Positions 1-6,133 of a DNA stretch of 17,588 bases are shown here, piece after piece. Origin of the DNA: CAG-492 sp035388585 (lineage in GTDB: Bacteria > Bacillota > Clostridia > TANB77 > CAG-508); the NCBI GenBank assembly GCA_035388585.1, contig DAOOQE010000024.1:1-17588 (forward strand). Direction: 5' to 3'. Under the pieces are notes generated by a model. That model made no database searches and was not told the origin of the DNA. It saw only the letters and a program-made list of their open reading frames with translations. The first letter of the stretch is position 1; each line of letters starts with the position of its first letter. A program made the position numbers and the translations under genes.

Positions 1-45
1 AAGAGATGACAACTCATTTCTGAATTGCCACCCCAACTATTGACA

Positions 46-74
46 TTGAACCAATATATATAAGTTGCTATAAT
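46..74 (+). promoter_or_regulatory. Predicted sigma-A promoter for the left-end RNA-like locus
   Basis: The -35 is TTGAAC (46-51) and the -10 is TATAAT (69-74), with a 17-base spacer. The -10 is preceded by TGC (66-68), so it also has the extended TGn element. Transcription would start near 81 and run right into the repeats and the GC-rich island. No protein gene on the plus strand lies downstream before the convergent ctp gene, so the product would be a non-coding transcript. The call rests on consensus match only. Confidence 0.5.
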
Positions 75-153
75 ATATGTTAGCTTAATTAAATAAATTA
101 AAATATTATTATTTAGATTTTAAAAATAATATTATAACTTTTTTAACAATAGC

Positions 154-232
154 AAATTATTATAATTTTTAAAAAACGACAAATTATTATAATTTTTAAA
201 AAACGACAAAGTATTATAAATTTTAAAAAACC
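154..232. repeat. 27-bp tandem repeat, two exact copies plus one decayed copy
   Basis: Positions 154-180 and 181-207 are identical 27-base units (AAATTATTATAA, then a T/A tract, ending AAAAAACGAC). A third copy at 208-232 has several substitutions. Upstream sequence at about 100-150 has similar composition but no clear register. The unit has no coding role that I can see. In the antisense frame it merely produces a repeated nine-residue peptide. Confidence 0.85.
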
Positions 233-253
233 ATTCAGATTAAATTGTCCGCG

Positions 254-351
254 CAGGTGAACTATTTTTAAAATTAAGCGAAGGCGACGTGGGGACCGCC
301 GAAGGCTGTTAAGTGCGAGTAGCACTGTTACAGCGTCGGTGGGAGAACCTG
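254..351 (+). ncRNA. Candidate structured RNA domain (GC-rich island)
   Basis: About 98 bases of much higher GC than anything nearby. It can be closed by CAGGT (254-258) pairing with ACCTG (347-351). Inside, GCTGT (305-309) pairs with ACAGC (330-334), and AGTGC (312-316) pairs with GCACT (322-326) around a GAGTA loop. For the 5' half two folds compete: GGCG (283-286) with CGCC (297-300), or CGACG (285-289) with CGTCG (334-338), which would displace part of the first set. An extended -10 promoter lies upstream on the same strand. I do not recognise the family. A remnant of a transposon-associated guide RNA or a free-standing small RNA are both possible. The helices would also form on the minus strand, so orientation rests on the promoter. 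Confidence 0.4.
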
Positions 352-370
352 AGTAAAATTTAAAAAATAA

Positions 371-511
371 TTCGCCGTTGCAGGACATAACTAAACCGAG
401 AAAATTTTGAAAAACAATTCGCCATTGCAGGACATAACTTAACCCAAAAAATTTTGAAAAATAAATCGCCTTTGCAGGACATAACTAACTCAAGAAAATT
501 TTAAAAAAATC
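371..511. repeat. 47-bp tandem repeat, three copies
   Basis: Units begin at 371, 418 and about 465, with an exact 47-base period. The conserved head is TCGCC-N-TTGCAGGACATAACT; the tail is an AAAATTTTGAAAAA-like tract with substitutions. Copy 3 differs most at its end. A decayed copy is visible left of the GC-rich island at about 245-275 (GCAGG...AACT followed by a T/A tract), so the island looks embedded in this array. There are no unique spacers between units, so this is not a CRISPR array. Confidence 0.85.
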
Positions 512-534
512 CACAATGATAGAACAGAAATAAA

Positions 535-1770
535 TTATAAATTATTCAACTCTTCAATAGCTTTTTTTAACTGAGTATCCTTATCTTCTGAAATTTCTCC
601 TGAATTATATCTTACTTCTTCTGGAAGCTGTATTTCTATATCTGGAAGTATCCCAACTTTATTAATTTTATTATGATTTGGAGTAAAATACTCATCAGTA
701 GTAATTTTTAGTCCGCTTCCATCTGATAAACTATAAACAGTTTGAATAACACCTTTTCCATAAGTTTTTTCTCCAATAACTTTTGCTCCATTTACCTCTT
801 TTAAAATACCTGTTAATATTTCAGATGCACTTGCTGAATATTCATTAACAAGAACAACAATAGGAATATTTATAGTTTTATCTTGTTTAGATTTTGTTGT
901 AATTTCACTTGAACTTTTACTTTTTGTTATCAATAATGTTTTATCTTTTTCAACTGCTAAATCAGCAATATTTAAAGCTTCTTCTACAAGTCCTCCTCCA
1001 TTAAATCTTAAATCAATAACTAATGATTTAATTCCCTTTTTTTGCAATTCAGCATAATTTTCTTCAAATTCTTTTGCACATCCACCATCAAATGAAGTAA
1101 TTCTGATATATCCAACATCCTTATTTAATATTTTAGAATTTACACATACCAATTTTATTACTTCTCTTTTGATAACAATTTCTTTTTCTTCAGAGTTTCT
1201 TAAAATTATTATCTTTACCTCTGTTCCCTCTTGCCCTTTTAATTTCTTTGAAGCTTCTGTCAATTGTTCACCTGAATACTCTTTTCCATCAATTTTTTCG
1301 ATTATATCTCCTGGTAATAGTCCTGATTTATATGCTGGAGAATTACCTATTGTTCTTAATATAACAATTTGGTTGTTTATTGTATCATTTGCAATATATA
1401 CTCCTATTCCTATATATTCACCTGATGTTTCTTCTTTTAATGAATCCATTTCAGCAACAGATAAATATTGAGTATATTCATCCCCTAAACCTTGAACATA
1501 TCCTTTTATTGCTCCTTCAATTAATTGTTCTTCTTTTATTTCTCCGATATATTTATTTTCTAATATAGATTTAAAATTTCTTAATGTTGCATCTAATGTT
1601 GTGGTTTGACTATTAGAAATTGAACCATTAATGTTTTTTGCTTTTATTTTATAACTATTGTTTTCTATATATTTATATACTACTGGTACTGTTATTATAA
1701 ATGTAATAAATGATGTTAAAAATACTAACATAATTATTTTAAATATTTTTGCTGATTTTTTCATTTCCAT
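535..1770 (-). CDS. S41 family C-terminal processing peptidase (Ctp)
   Basis: A membrane-anchored serine protease of 411 residues that would cleave extracytoplasmic proteins near their C-termini. Residues 10-32 form one N-terminal membrane segment. A PDZ domain follows at roughly 112-200 (GEYIGIGV at 118-125, LLPGDII at 151-157). The S41 core covers 215-380. The catalytic dyad is Ser314 in NEYSASASE and Lys339 in TYGKG, the usual 25 residues apart, with Gln343 as the supporting residue. The C-terminal tail (385-411) is charged. The first ATG is chosen because GGAGG sits six bases upstream; Met3 would be too far. It lies downstream of ftsE-ftsX-M23 on the same strand but is separated by a repeat-filled spacer, so cotranscription is uncertain. 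It may process envelope proteins such as the neighbouring hydrolase (inference). Family assignment is firm; CtpA versus CtpB-type role is not resolved. Confidence 0.95.
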   Translation of the reverse strand: MEMKKSAKIFKIIMLVFLTSFITFIITVPVVYKYIENNSYKIKAKNINGSISNSQTTTLDATLRNFKSILENKYIGEIKEEQLIEGAIKGYVQGLGDEYTQYLSVAEMDSLKEETSGEYIGIGVYIANDTINNQIVILRTIGNSPAYKSGLLPGDIIEKIDGKEYSGEQLTEASKKLKGQEGTEVKIIILRNSEEKEIVIKREVIKLVCVNSKILNKDVGYIRITSFDGGCAKEFEENYAELQKKGIKSLVIDLRFNGGGLVEEALNIADLAVEKDKTLLITKSKSSSEITTKSKQDKTINIPIVVLVNEYSASASEILTGILKEVNGAKVIGEKTYGKGVIQTVYSLSDGSGLKITTDEYFTPNHNKINKVGILPDIEIQLPEEVRYNSGEISEDKDTQLKKAIEELNNL

Positions 1771-1838
1771 ATTGCACCTCCATTTATATTATTATACTAC
1801 TTTTTTAGAAATAGTATTTTTTAATGATTTATTTCATC

Positions 1839-2093
1839 TTATTATATAATAATGTCTTTCTAATTTTGACTATATTATTATATAATAATGTTTTTCTAAT
1901 TTATACTTTTTTATTAATTTCTTCTAATTTCTTCTAATTTATACAATTTATTATATAATAGTATTTTTTACTATTTTATACCATTTATTATATAATAGTT
2001 TTTTTCTAATTTATATTGTTTATTATTTAATAATATTTTTTACTAATTTGTACTGTTTATTAAATAATAGTACATTTAAATTATTTTATACCA
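1839..2093. repeat. Degenerate 36-37-bp tandem array (seven units)
   Basis: Between the M23 gene and ctp, a TTATTATATAAT-like core recurs at 1839, 1875, 1911 (decayed), 1948, 1985, 2020 and 2057, giving spacings of 36, 36, 37, 37, 35 and 37. Between cores the sequence is variations of AGTATTTTTTACTAATTTATACC. The core is nearly self-complementary. The array makes up most of the 488-base gap at 1771-2258, which holds no gene that I can support. Just upstream of ctp there is a TATAAT on the minus strand (1791-1796) without a credible -35. Confidence 0.75.
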
Positions 2094-2097
2094 ATTT

Positions 2098-2123
2098 AAT
2101 GGGAAGCATTTATACTTCCCATT
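2098..2123. terminator. Nine-bp hairpin, possible weak terminator downstream of the M23 gene
   Basis: AATGGGAAG (2098-2106) and CTTCCCATT (2115-2123) form a perfect nine-pair stem around an eight-base loop. It lies about 135 bases beyond the M23 stop codon. The minus-strand 3' flank lacks a T run; the plus-strand flank is T-rich but interrupted. Termination is therefore uncertain, and the stem could instead be an RNA-stability or protein-binding element. Confidence 0.4.
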
Positions 2124-2176
2124 ATTTATTTTATAAAACTAATTACTGCTTATTTTATATCTGTCTTGCTTTATTG

Positions 2177-2220
2177 AATGTCTATTTAATGTCTATAAAA
2201 TGTATATTTAATGTCTATTT
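2177..2220. repeat. 11-bp direct repeat, four copies
   Basis: AATGTCTATTT starts at 2177, with copies at 2188 (AATGTCTATAA), 2199 (AATGTATATTT) and 2210 (AATGTCTATTT). The exact 11-base period places every copy on roughly the same face of the DNA helix. The block lies about 40 bases beyond the M23 stop codon. No function is known to me. Confidence 0.8.
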
Positions 2221-2258
2221 ATGATAATAATATTATTAAAAATTAAATCTGATTTATT

Positions 2259-3341
2259 TTATAAATAACTTAATGGATCATAACATATACCATTTTTTCT
2301 TACTTCAAAATGTAAATGTGGTCCTGTAGAATCTCCTGTTGACCCAACTGAAGCTATTACTTGACCTTTTACAACTGATTGCCCTTCTGAAACTCCCAAA
2401 CTACTACAGTGTGCATATCTTGTTGTTAAACCATCTCCATGTAATATAATAACATAATTACCATATCCTCCATTATATCCATAACTTGATAATAAAACTA
2501 CTCCTGATTCTGCTGCTACTATGTTACTTCCAGATGATGCAGAAATATCTATACCAGTATGTAATTTATATGTATTAAATATTGGATGTATTCTATAACC
2601 AAATGGAGAAGTAATTTTGCTACTTGCTGGAACTGGCCATTGTAATTGACCTCCACTATACTGTAAATTTCCATTTGCCGTTGCAGCAGCCGCTGCTCTT
2701 CTTCTTTCTTCTTCTTGAATTTCTCTCATTTTTGAATCCCAAATATCTACTTTTCCTTGTAGATCTTTTTGTTCTTTTGATAAAGAATCTACTTTTGATT
2801 GTTTTTGAGATTTTAATGTTTTTAATGATGATTCTTTATTAACTTTTTCTTGTTTTTTTGTTTCTACCTGTGATTTTTCTTCTACTAATGTTGTTTTGAT
2901 TTTTTCTACTTCTTCTATTAAATTAGTATCATATTCTACAACTTGTGAAACAAGATAATAATTAGAAACAAAATCTACAAATCCACCTGATAGAAGTACA
3001 TCTAAATAAGTAGTATCTCCTGCCATATACATAGCAACCATTCTTTCTTCTAACAATTTCCTTTTTTCTACAAGTTCTTTTTCTTTTTCTTTTATAGATT
3101 TTTCCAATTTTGTTAATTCAACATTTAATATAGTTATTTCATTTTGAACGGTTTCTATTTGATCACTTATTTCTTCAACAGCCTGCAGCCCCTTATCTAT
3201 TTCACCTTCTATTTCTTTTATTTGCTTATTTGCTTGATTTATCTTATTTTGATAATCTGATGAACTTTCAGCAAAAACAGGCACTGTACTTGCACATAAT
3301 AATAATATAATTAAAAATACTAATATAATTTTATTTTTCAT
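2259..3341 (-). CDS. Secreted EnvC-like murein hydrolase: coiled coil plus M23 LytM peptidase
   Basis: A secreted peptidoglycan endopeptidase of 360 residues. A signal peptide covers residues 1-24 (hydrophobic core, then VFA before Glu25). A long, highly charged coiled coil follows at about 28-215, then a short Ala/Gly-rich linker, then the M23/LytM domain at about 235-360. The zinc site appears complete: His261 and Asp265 in HTGID and His344 of HLHFE, with His311 (YAH) and His342 as the catalytic histidines. An ATG six bases upstream would add two residues, but GGGAG abuts it directly; the same GGGAG is six bases from the ATG at 3341, which I therefore use. It follows ftsX by 34 bases. A coiled-coil hydrolase next to ftsEX matches the EnvC/PcsB pattern, where FtsX contacts the coiled coil and ATP hydrolysis by FtsE switches cleavage on (family knowledge; the partnership is inferred here). 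Confidence 0.93.
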   Translation of the reverse strand: MKNKIILVFLIILLLCASTVPVFAESSSDYQNKINQANKQIKEIEGEIDKGLQAVEEISDQIETVQNEITILNVELTKLEKSIKEKEKELVEKRKLLEERMVAMYMAGDTTYLDVLLSGGFVDFVSNYYLVSQVVEYDTNLIEEVEKIKTTLVEEKSQVETKKQEKVNKESSLKTLKSQKQSKVDSLSKEQKDLQGKVDIWDSKMREIQEEERRRAAAAATANGNLQYSGGQLQWPVPASSKITSPFGYRIHPIFNTYKLHTGIDISASSGSNIVAAESGVVLLSSYGYNGGYGNYVIILHGDGLTTRYAHCSSLGVSEGQSVVKGQVIASVGSTGDSTGPHLHFEVRKNGICYDPLSYL

Positions 3342-3375
3342 TTGCATCTCCCAACTTTCTATTTGTAAAATAGAT

Positions 3376-4272
3376 TTACACTTTTAAGTATTTCTTCATT
3401 GACATACAACTTCCAATTGTACCTATCAAAACTCCCATTAGTAAATATACAAAGATTATTAAGCTAAACATTTGATTAAATGATAATAATCCTATCCCCA
3501 TTTTTTCCATTATTGAACCAGCTATATTTGTTGTAACTAAATTATAAAGTCCTCCTAAAATCACTATAGATATTAATGCTGATATAATTCCAATTACAAT
3601 ACCTTCTACAATAAATGGCGATTTTATAAATGAATTTGTTGCTCCTACATATTTCATAATTGAAATTTCTTTTCTTCTTGCATGAACTGTTAATTTTATA
3701 GTATTTGCCATTATAAATATTGATATTAATATTAATAGTAAAAGAATTACTATTGATGAATATTGTATTCCGTTACCTATATTTTTTAATGCTTCTATTG
3801 TATCATCTCTTACCGTTATTTCTCTTATATTTGCAATTTTCCCTATTTCTGTCTGTACTTCTTTACTTAAATTAAGTTTTTTAAGTGTTACAACATATGA
3901 AGCTGGAAACGGATTATTTTTTTCTGTATAACCTTCCATAAATAGAGAATTATTTTTATATTTTTGCTTATTTTCTTCTAATGCGTCAGCCTTTGAAACA
4001 AATTTTATTGTGTTTACACCTTCTATGGTTTTTATTTTGTCTCCAATTTGTTTTGATTCACTTTCTGATACATCATTTATGAAAACTCTCATTCCTTGTT
4101 GGCCTTCTATATTTTCTACCATGTTATTTATATTTGCTACAATAACAAATACTAGACCAAATATTAATAATGTTGCACACATTATAGTTAATGATGCACC
4201 TGTAGATTTTTTATTTTTAAATACATTGCGAAATCCCTCGCTTATTAAATAACTAAATACATTATGCTTCAC
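3376..4272 (-). CDS. ftsX: Cell division ABC transporter-like permease FtsX
   Basis: Membrane subunit of the FtsEX complex, which relays ATP hydrolysis to extracytoplasmic murein hydrolases. The protein has 298 residues. The first membrane segment is at about 28-48, followed by the extracellular domain at about 49-165 with the conserved NPFPAS motif (120-125). Three membrane segments follow at about 170-190, 220-242 and 268-288. The family motif RRKEISIMKYVGAT covers 199-212. I use a GTG start at 4272, because AGAGGTGG lies eight bases upstream and the product begins VKHNVFSY, as FtsX proteins do. An upstream ATG at 4296 would add eight residues but has no ribosome binding site. The start overlaps the end of ftsE by 11 bases, which indicates translational coupling. 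Confidence 0.93.
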   Translation of the reverse strand: MKHNVFSYLISEGFRNVFKNKKSTGASLTIMCATLLIFGLVFVIVANINNMVENIEGQQGMRVFINDVSESESKQIGDKIKTIEGVNTIKFVSKADALEENKQKYKNNSLFMEGYTEKNNPFPASYVVTLKKLNLSKEVQTEIGKIANIREITVRDDTIEALKNIGNGIQYSSIVILLLLILISIFIMANTIKLTVHARRKEISIMKYVGATNSFIKSPFIVEGIVIGIISALISIVILGGLYNLVTTNIAGSIMEKMGIGLLSFNQMFSLIIFVYLLMGVLIGTIGSCMSMKKYLKV

Positions 4273-4948
4273 TACTATAACCACCTCTTTTATCATCTCT
4301 AATTATTTCGCCTTTTTCTATGTGTATAACTCTTTTTTTCATTTTATCAACTATATCTTTTGCATGTGTTGCTACAACAACTGTTGTTCCTCTTAAGTTT
4401 ATATCATTTAACAATGTCATTATTTCCCATGCTGTATCTGGGTCTAGATTCCCTGTAGGCTCATCTGCTATTAGCATTGATGGATTATTTACTAAAGCTC
4501 TTGCTAATGCTACTCTTTGTTGTTCTCCTCCTGATAATTCATTTGGAAACATTTTTGCTTTATCACTTAGACCTACAAGTGACAGCACCATTGGTACTTG
4601 TCTTCTTATATGTCTAGGAGTTGCTTTTACTATATACATTGCAAAAGCTACATTTTCATATACTGTTTTATCAGGTAATAATCTAAAATCTTGAAATACA
4701 ATCCCCATACTTCTTCTTAAATATGGAATTCTTTTTTCTTTTATAAATGTTATATCTTTTCCGTTTATAATAATGTTTCCTGAAGTTGGATCTTCTTCCT
4801 TTAATATCATTTTTATTAGTGTTGATTTTCCTGAACCAGAACTACCAACTAAAAATGAAAATTCACCTTTTCCAATTTTAAAATTAGCATTATGAACAGC
4901 TTCAGTACCTGTTTCATACATTTTGCCTACATTTCTAAACTCTATCAT
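4262..4948 (-). CDS. ftsE: Cell division ATP-binding protein FtsE
   Basis: Cytoplasmic ABC ATPase of the FtsEX complex, 228 residues, the normal family length. Walker A is GSSGSGKS (35-42), the Q-loop glutamine is Gln86, the signature is LSGGEQ (138-143), Walker B ends in DEP with catalytic Glu163, and the switch histidine is His195. All nucleotide-binding elements are intact. The ATG at 4948 is preferred: GGAAGG lies seven bases upstream and the product starts MIEFRNV, typical of FtsE. The ATG at 4963 has no Shine-Dalgarno. This is the first gene of ftsE-ftsX-M23, with a candidate promoter at 4978-5005 and the trmB terminator just upstream. Confidence 0.96.
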   Translation of the reverse strand: MIEFRNVGKMYETGTEAVHNANFKIGKGEFSFLVGSSGSGKSTLIKMILKEEDPTSGNIIINGKDITFIKEKRIPYLRRSMGIVFQDFRLLPDKTVYENVAFAMYIVKATPRHIRRQVPMVLSLVGLSDKAKMFPNELSGGEQQRVALARALVNNPSMLIADEPTGNLDPDTAWEIMTLLNDINLRGTTVVVATHAKDIVDKMKKRVIHIEKGEIIRDDKRGGYSSEA

Positions 4949-4977
4949 ATTTCTGCCTTCCATTAAAATAATATTTA

Positions 4978-5005
4978 TTTATACTATCCCTAATAATCAT
5001 AACAA
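4978..5005 (-). promoter_or_regulatory. Predicted promoter for ftsEX
   Basis: On the minus strand TTGTTA (5005-5000) and TATAAA (4983-4978) are separated by 16 bases, about 30 bases before the ftsE start. The surrounding sequence is so AT-rich that chance matches are likely. The position after the trmB terminator supports a promoter here. The remaining gene-free sequence at 5062-5261 is plain AT-rich DNA in which I see nothing further. Confidence 0.35.
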
Positions 5006-5035
5006 TAAATTTTTTTTTTTGCAATAGTTGAATAT

Positions 5036-5061
5036 AAAAAAACAGATTTATCTTCTGTTTT
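5036..5061 (-). terminator. Rho-independent terminator after trmB
   Basis: On the minus strand AAAACAGA (5061-5054) pairs with TCTGTTTT (5046-5039) around a seven-base loop and is followed by more T residues, giving a T run of about seven. It lies some 200 bases after the trmB stop and before the ftsE promoter, separating the two transcription units. Confidence 0.65.
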
Positions 5062-5261
5062 AGTATACTAATTTTATTTATTTTTATAAACTTATGTTTT
5101 TATATATTAATTAATTTTTAATAATATTAAATATTTTTTATAAACTAATTTTTTATTTTTATTTTTTTAATAATTTATATACAGATTTAGTTGTTCATTT
5201 TTATTATATAAGAATTAGTGCGGGTATTTTGACTTCTAAATATTTTTTGTCGTAATTTTTT

Positions 5262-5930
5262 TTATATTACTCTATTTCTTTTTGCTATTAGAGCTTTTAT
5301 TTTAATTCCTTTTTGTTTAAACATTTTTTCATGTTCTGTTTCTATATTATCCCAAAAATTATTTTCATTTTGTAAATCTTTTGTAAATTTTGATATTTCA
5401 AAATTTGATTCTTTAAAATATGTCAAACTTTGTTCAAATAACTCATCATCATCTGTTTTAAAATATATTTCACCATTTTTTGTTAAAAAAGTATTGTATT
5501 TTTCTAATTGTCTAGTATGTGTTAATCTTTTTTTTCTGTGTTTTGCTTTTGGCCAAGGGTTACAAAAATTTATATATATTCTCTCAACATTGTCAGTAAT
5601 ATCTAAAATATTTGTAATTCTTTCTATGTCATATCTTGTTATAAATATATTATCAATATTTTTTTTGTTTTCTCCATATAGTTGTTCTATATTCCTTTTT
5701 GCTAATCCTAACATTGCATCAACTAAATCTATTGCTAGATAATTTATATATTCATTTTTTAATGATAATTGTGATATAAAATTTCCTTTTCCGCATCCAA
5801 GTTCTATATGAAATGGTGATTTTTTATTAAATACTTTTTTCCATTTTCCCTTAAATTCTTCTGGATTATCTATATAAAATTCGCTTTTTTCCAATTCTGG
5901 TCTTGCCCATTTCTTAAATCTAATTCTCAT
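5262..5930 (-). CDS. trmB: tRNA (guanine-N7)-methyltransferase TrmB
   Basis: SAM-dependent enzyme that makes m7G46 in the variable loop of tRNAs. The product has 222 residues, normal for the family. The SAM-binding loop is ELGCGKG (43-49), the acidic end of strand 2 is AID around residue 68, and the substrate motif is NFCNPWPKAKHRKKR (121-135). A C-terminal segment carries the usual TDDxELF motif. In that substrate motif many family members have Asp-Pro-Trp-Pro; here the residue before Pro is Asn124. The start at 5930 is chosen because GGGAG lies five bases upstream; the ATG at 5942 has no Shine-Dalgarno. It is a single gene diverging from the DUF4364 gene. Confidence 0.94.
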   Translation of the reverse strand: MRIRFKKWARPELEKSEFYIDNPEEFKGKWKKVFNKKSPFHIELGCGKGNFISQLSLKNEYINYLAIDLVDAMLGLAKRNIEQLYGENKKNIDNIFITRYDIERITNILDITDNVERIYINFCNPWPKAKHRKKRLTHTRQLEKYNTFLTKNGEIYFKTDDDELFEQSLTYFKESNFEISKFTKDLQNENNFWDNIETEHEKMFKQKGIKIKALIAKRNRVI

Positions 5931-6019
5931 ATTATCTCCCATTTATTAAATAATTTTTTAATTTTTTTATTTATTTACTAGTGAATTCTACATTATTTTT
6001 ATTTTTTTGTCTAGTTTTA

Positions 6020-6048
6020 TTTCATTTTGTTTTTTTATATGTTATAAT
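6020..6048 (+). promoter_or_regulatory. Predicted extended -10 promoter for the DUF4364 gene
   Basis: TATAAT (6043-6048) preceded by TGT (6040-6042) forms an extended -10. The -35 position (6020-6025, TTTCAT) is poor, as is common with extended -10 promoters. Transcription would start near 6055, giving a leader of about 80 bases. Confidence 0.5.
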
Positions 6049-6069
6049 GTGTTACATTATTACTTACAA
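6041..6069 (-). promoter_or_regulatory. Predicted promoter for trmB
   Basis: On the minus strand TTGTAA (6069-6064) and TATAAC (6046-6041) are 17 bases apart. Its -10 occupies the same base pairs as the plus-strand -10 of the DUF4364 promoter, so the two promoters cannot both be filled at once. The start would lie about 115 bases before the trmB start codon. Confidence 0.45.
6044..6060. promoter_or_regulatory. Perfect 7-3-7 dyad, operator-like
   Basis: ATAATGT (6044-6050), spacer GTT, ACATTAT (6054-6060). The dyad overlaps the -10 of the plus-strand promoter and lies in the -10/spacer region of the minus-strand promoter, so a bound dimer would block both. The regulator is unknown; the adjacent winged-helix DUF4364 protein is an obvious candidate (inference). 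Confidence 0.45.
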
Positions 6070-6133
6070 ATAATAATTAATACATTTTTATTAACTAGAT
6101 ATCGCAGTATTACATAATAGGAGTTGAATTACA

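Noticed and set aside
2..43. Open plus-strand frame from the left edge to a TGA
   Set aside because: Only 13 codons are visible and the residues match nothing that I recognise. It could be the end of a gene outside the window, but nothing supports this.
40..74. Perfect TTGACA at 40-45 as the -35 of the TATAAT at 69-74
   Set aside because: The spacing would be 23 bases, too long for sigma-A. TTGAAC at 46-51 with 17 bases fits better.
143..388. Minus-strand 81-codon frame through the repeat and island region
   Set aside because: No Shine-Dalgarno before its ATG, the ends are just the 47-bp and 27-bp repeats translated, and the middle is the folded GC-rich island. The peptide repeats and basic stretches follow from base composition.
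371..511. CRISPR array
   Set aside because: Units are contiguous and similar throughout, with no unique spacers and no cas genes. The same reasoning excludes the 36-37-bp array at 1839-2093.
4320..4694. Plus-strand 124-codon frame opposite ftsE
   Set aside because: It is a complementary-strand shadow of a fully conserved ABC ATPase gene and has no ribosome binding site.
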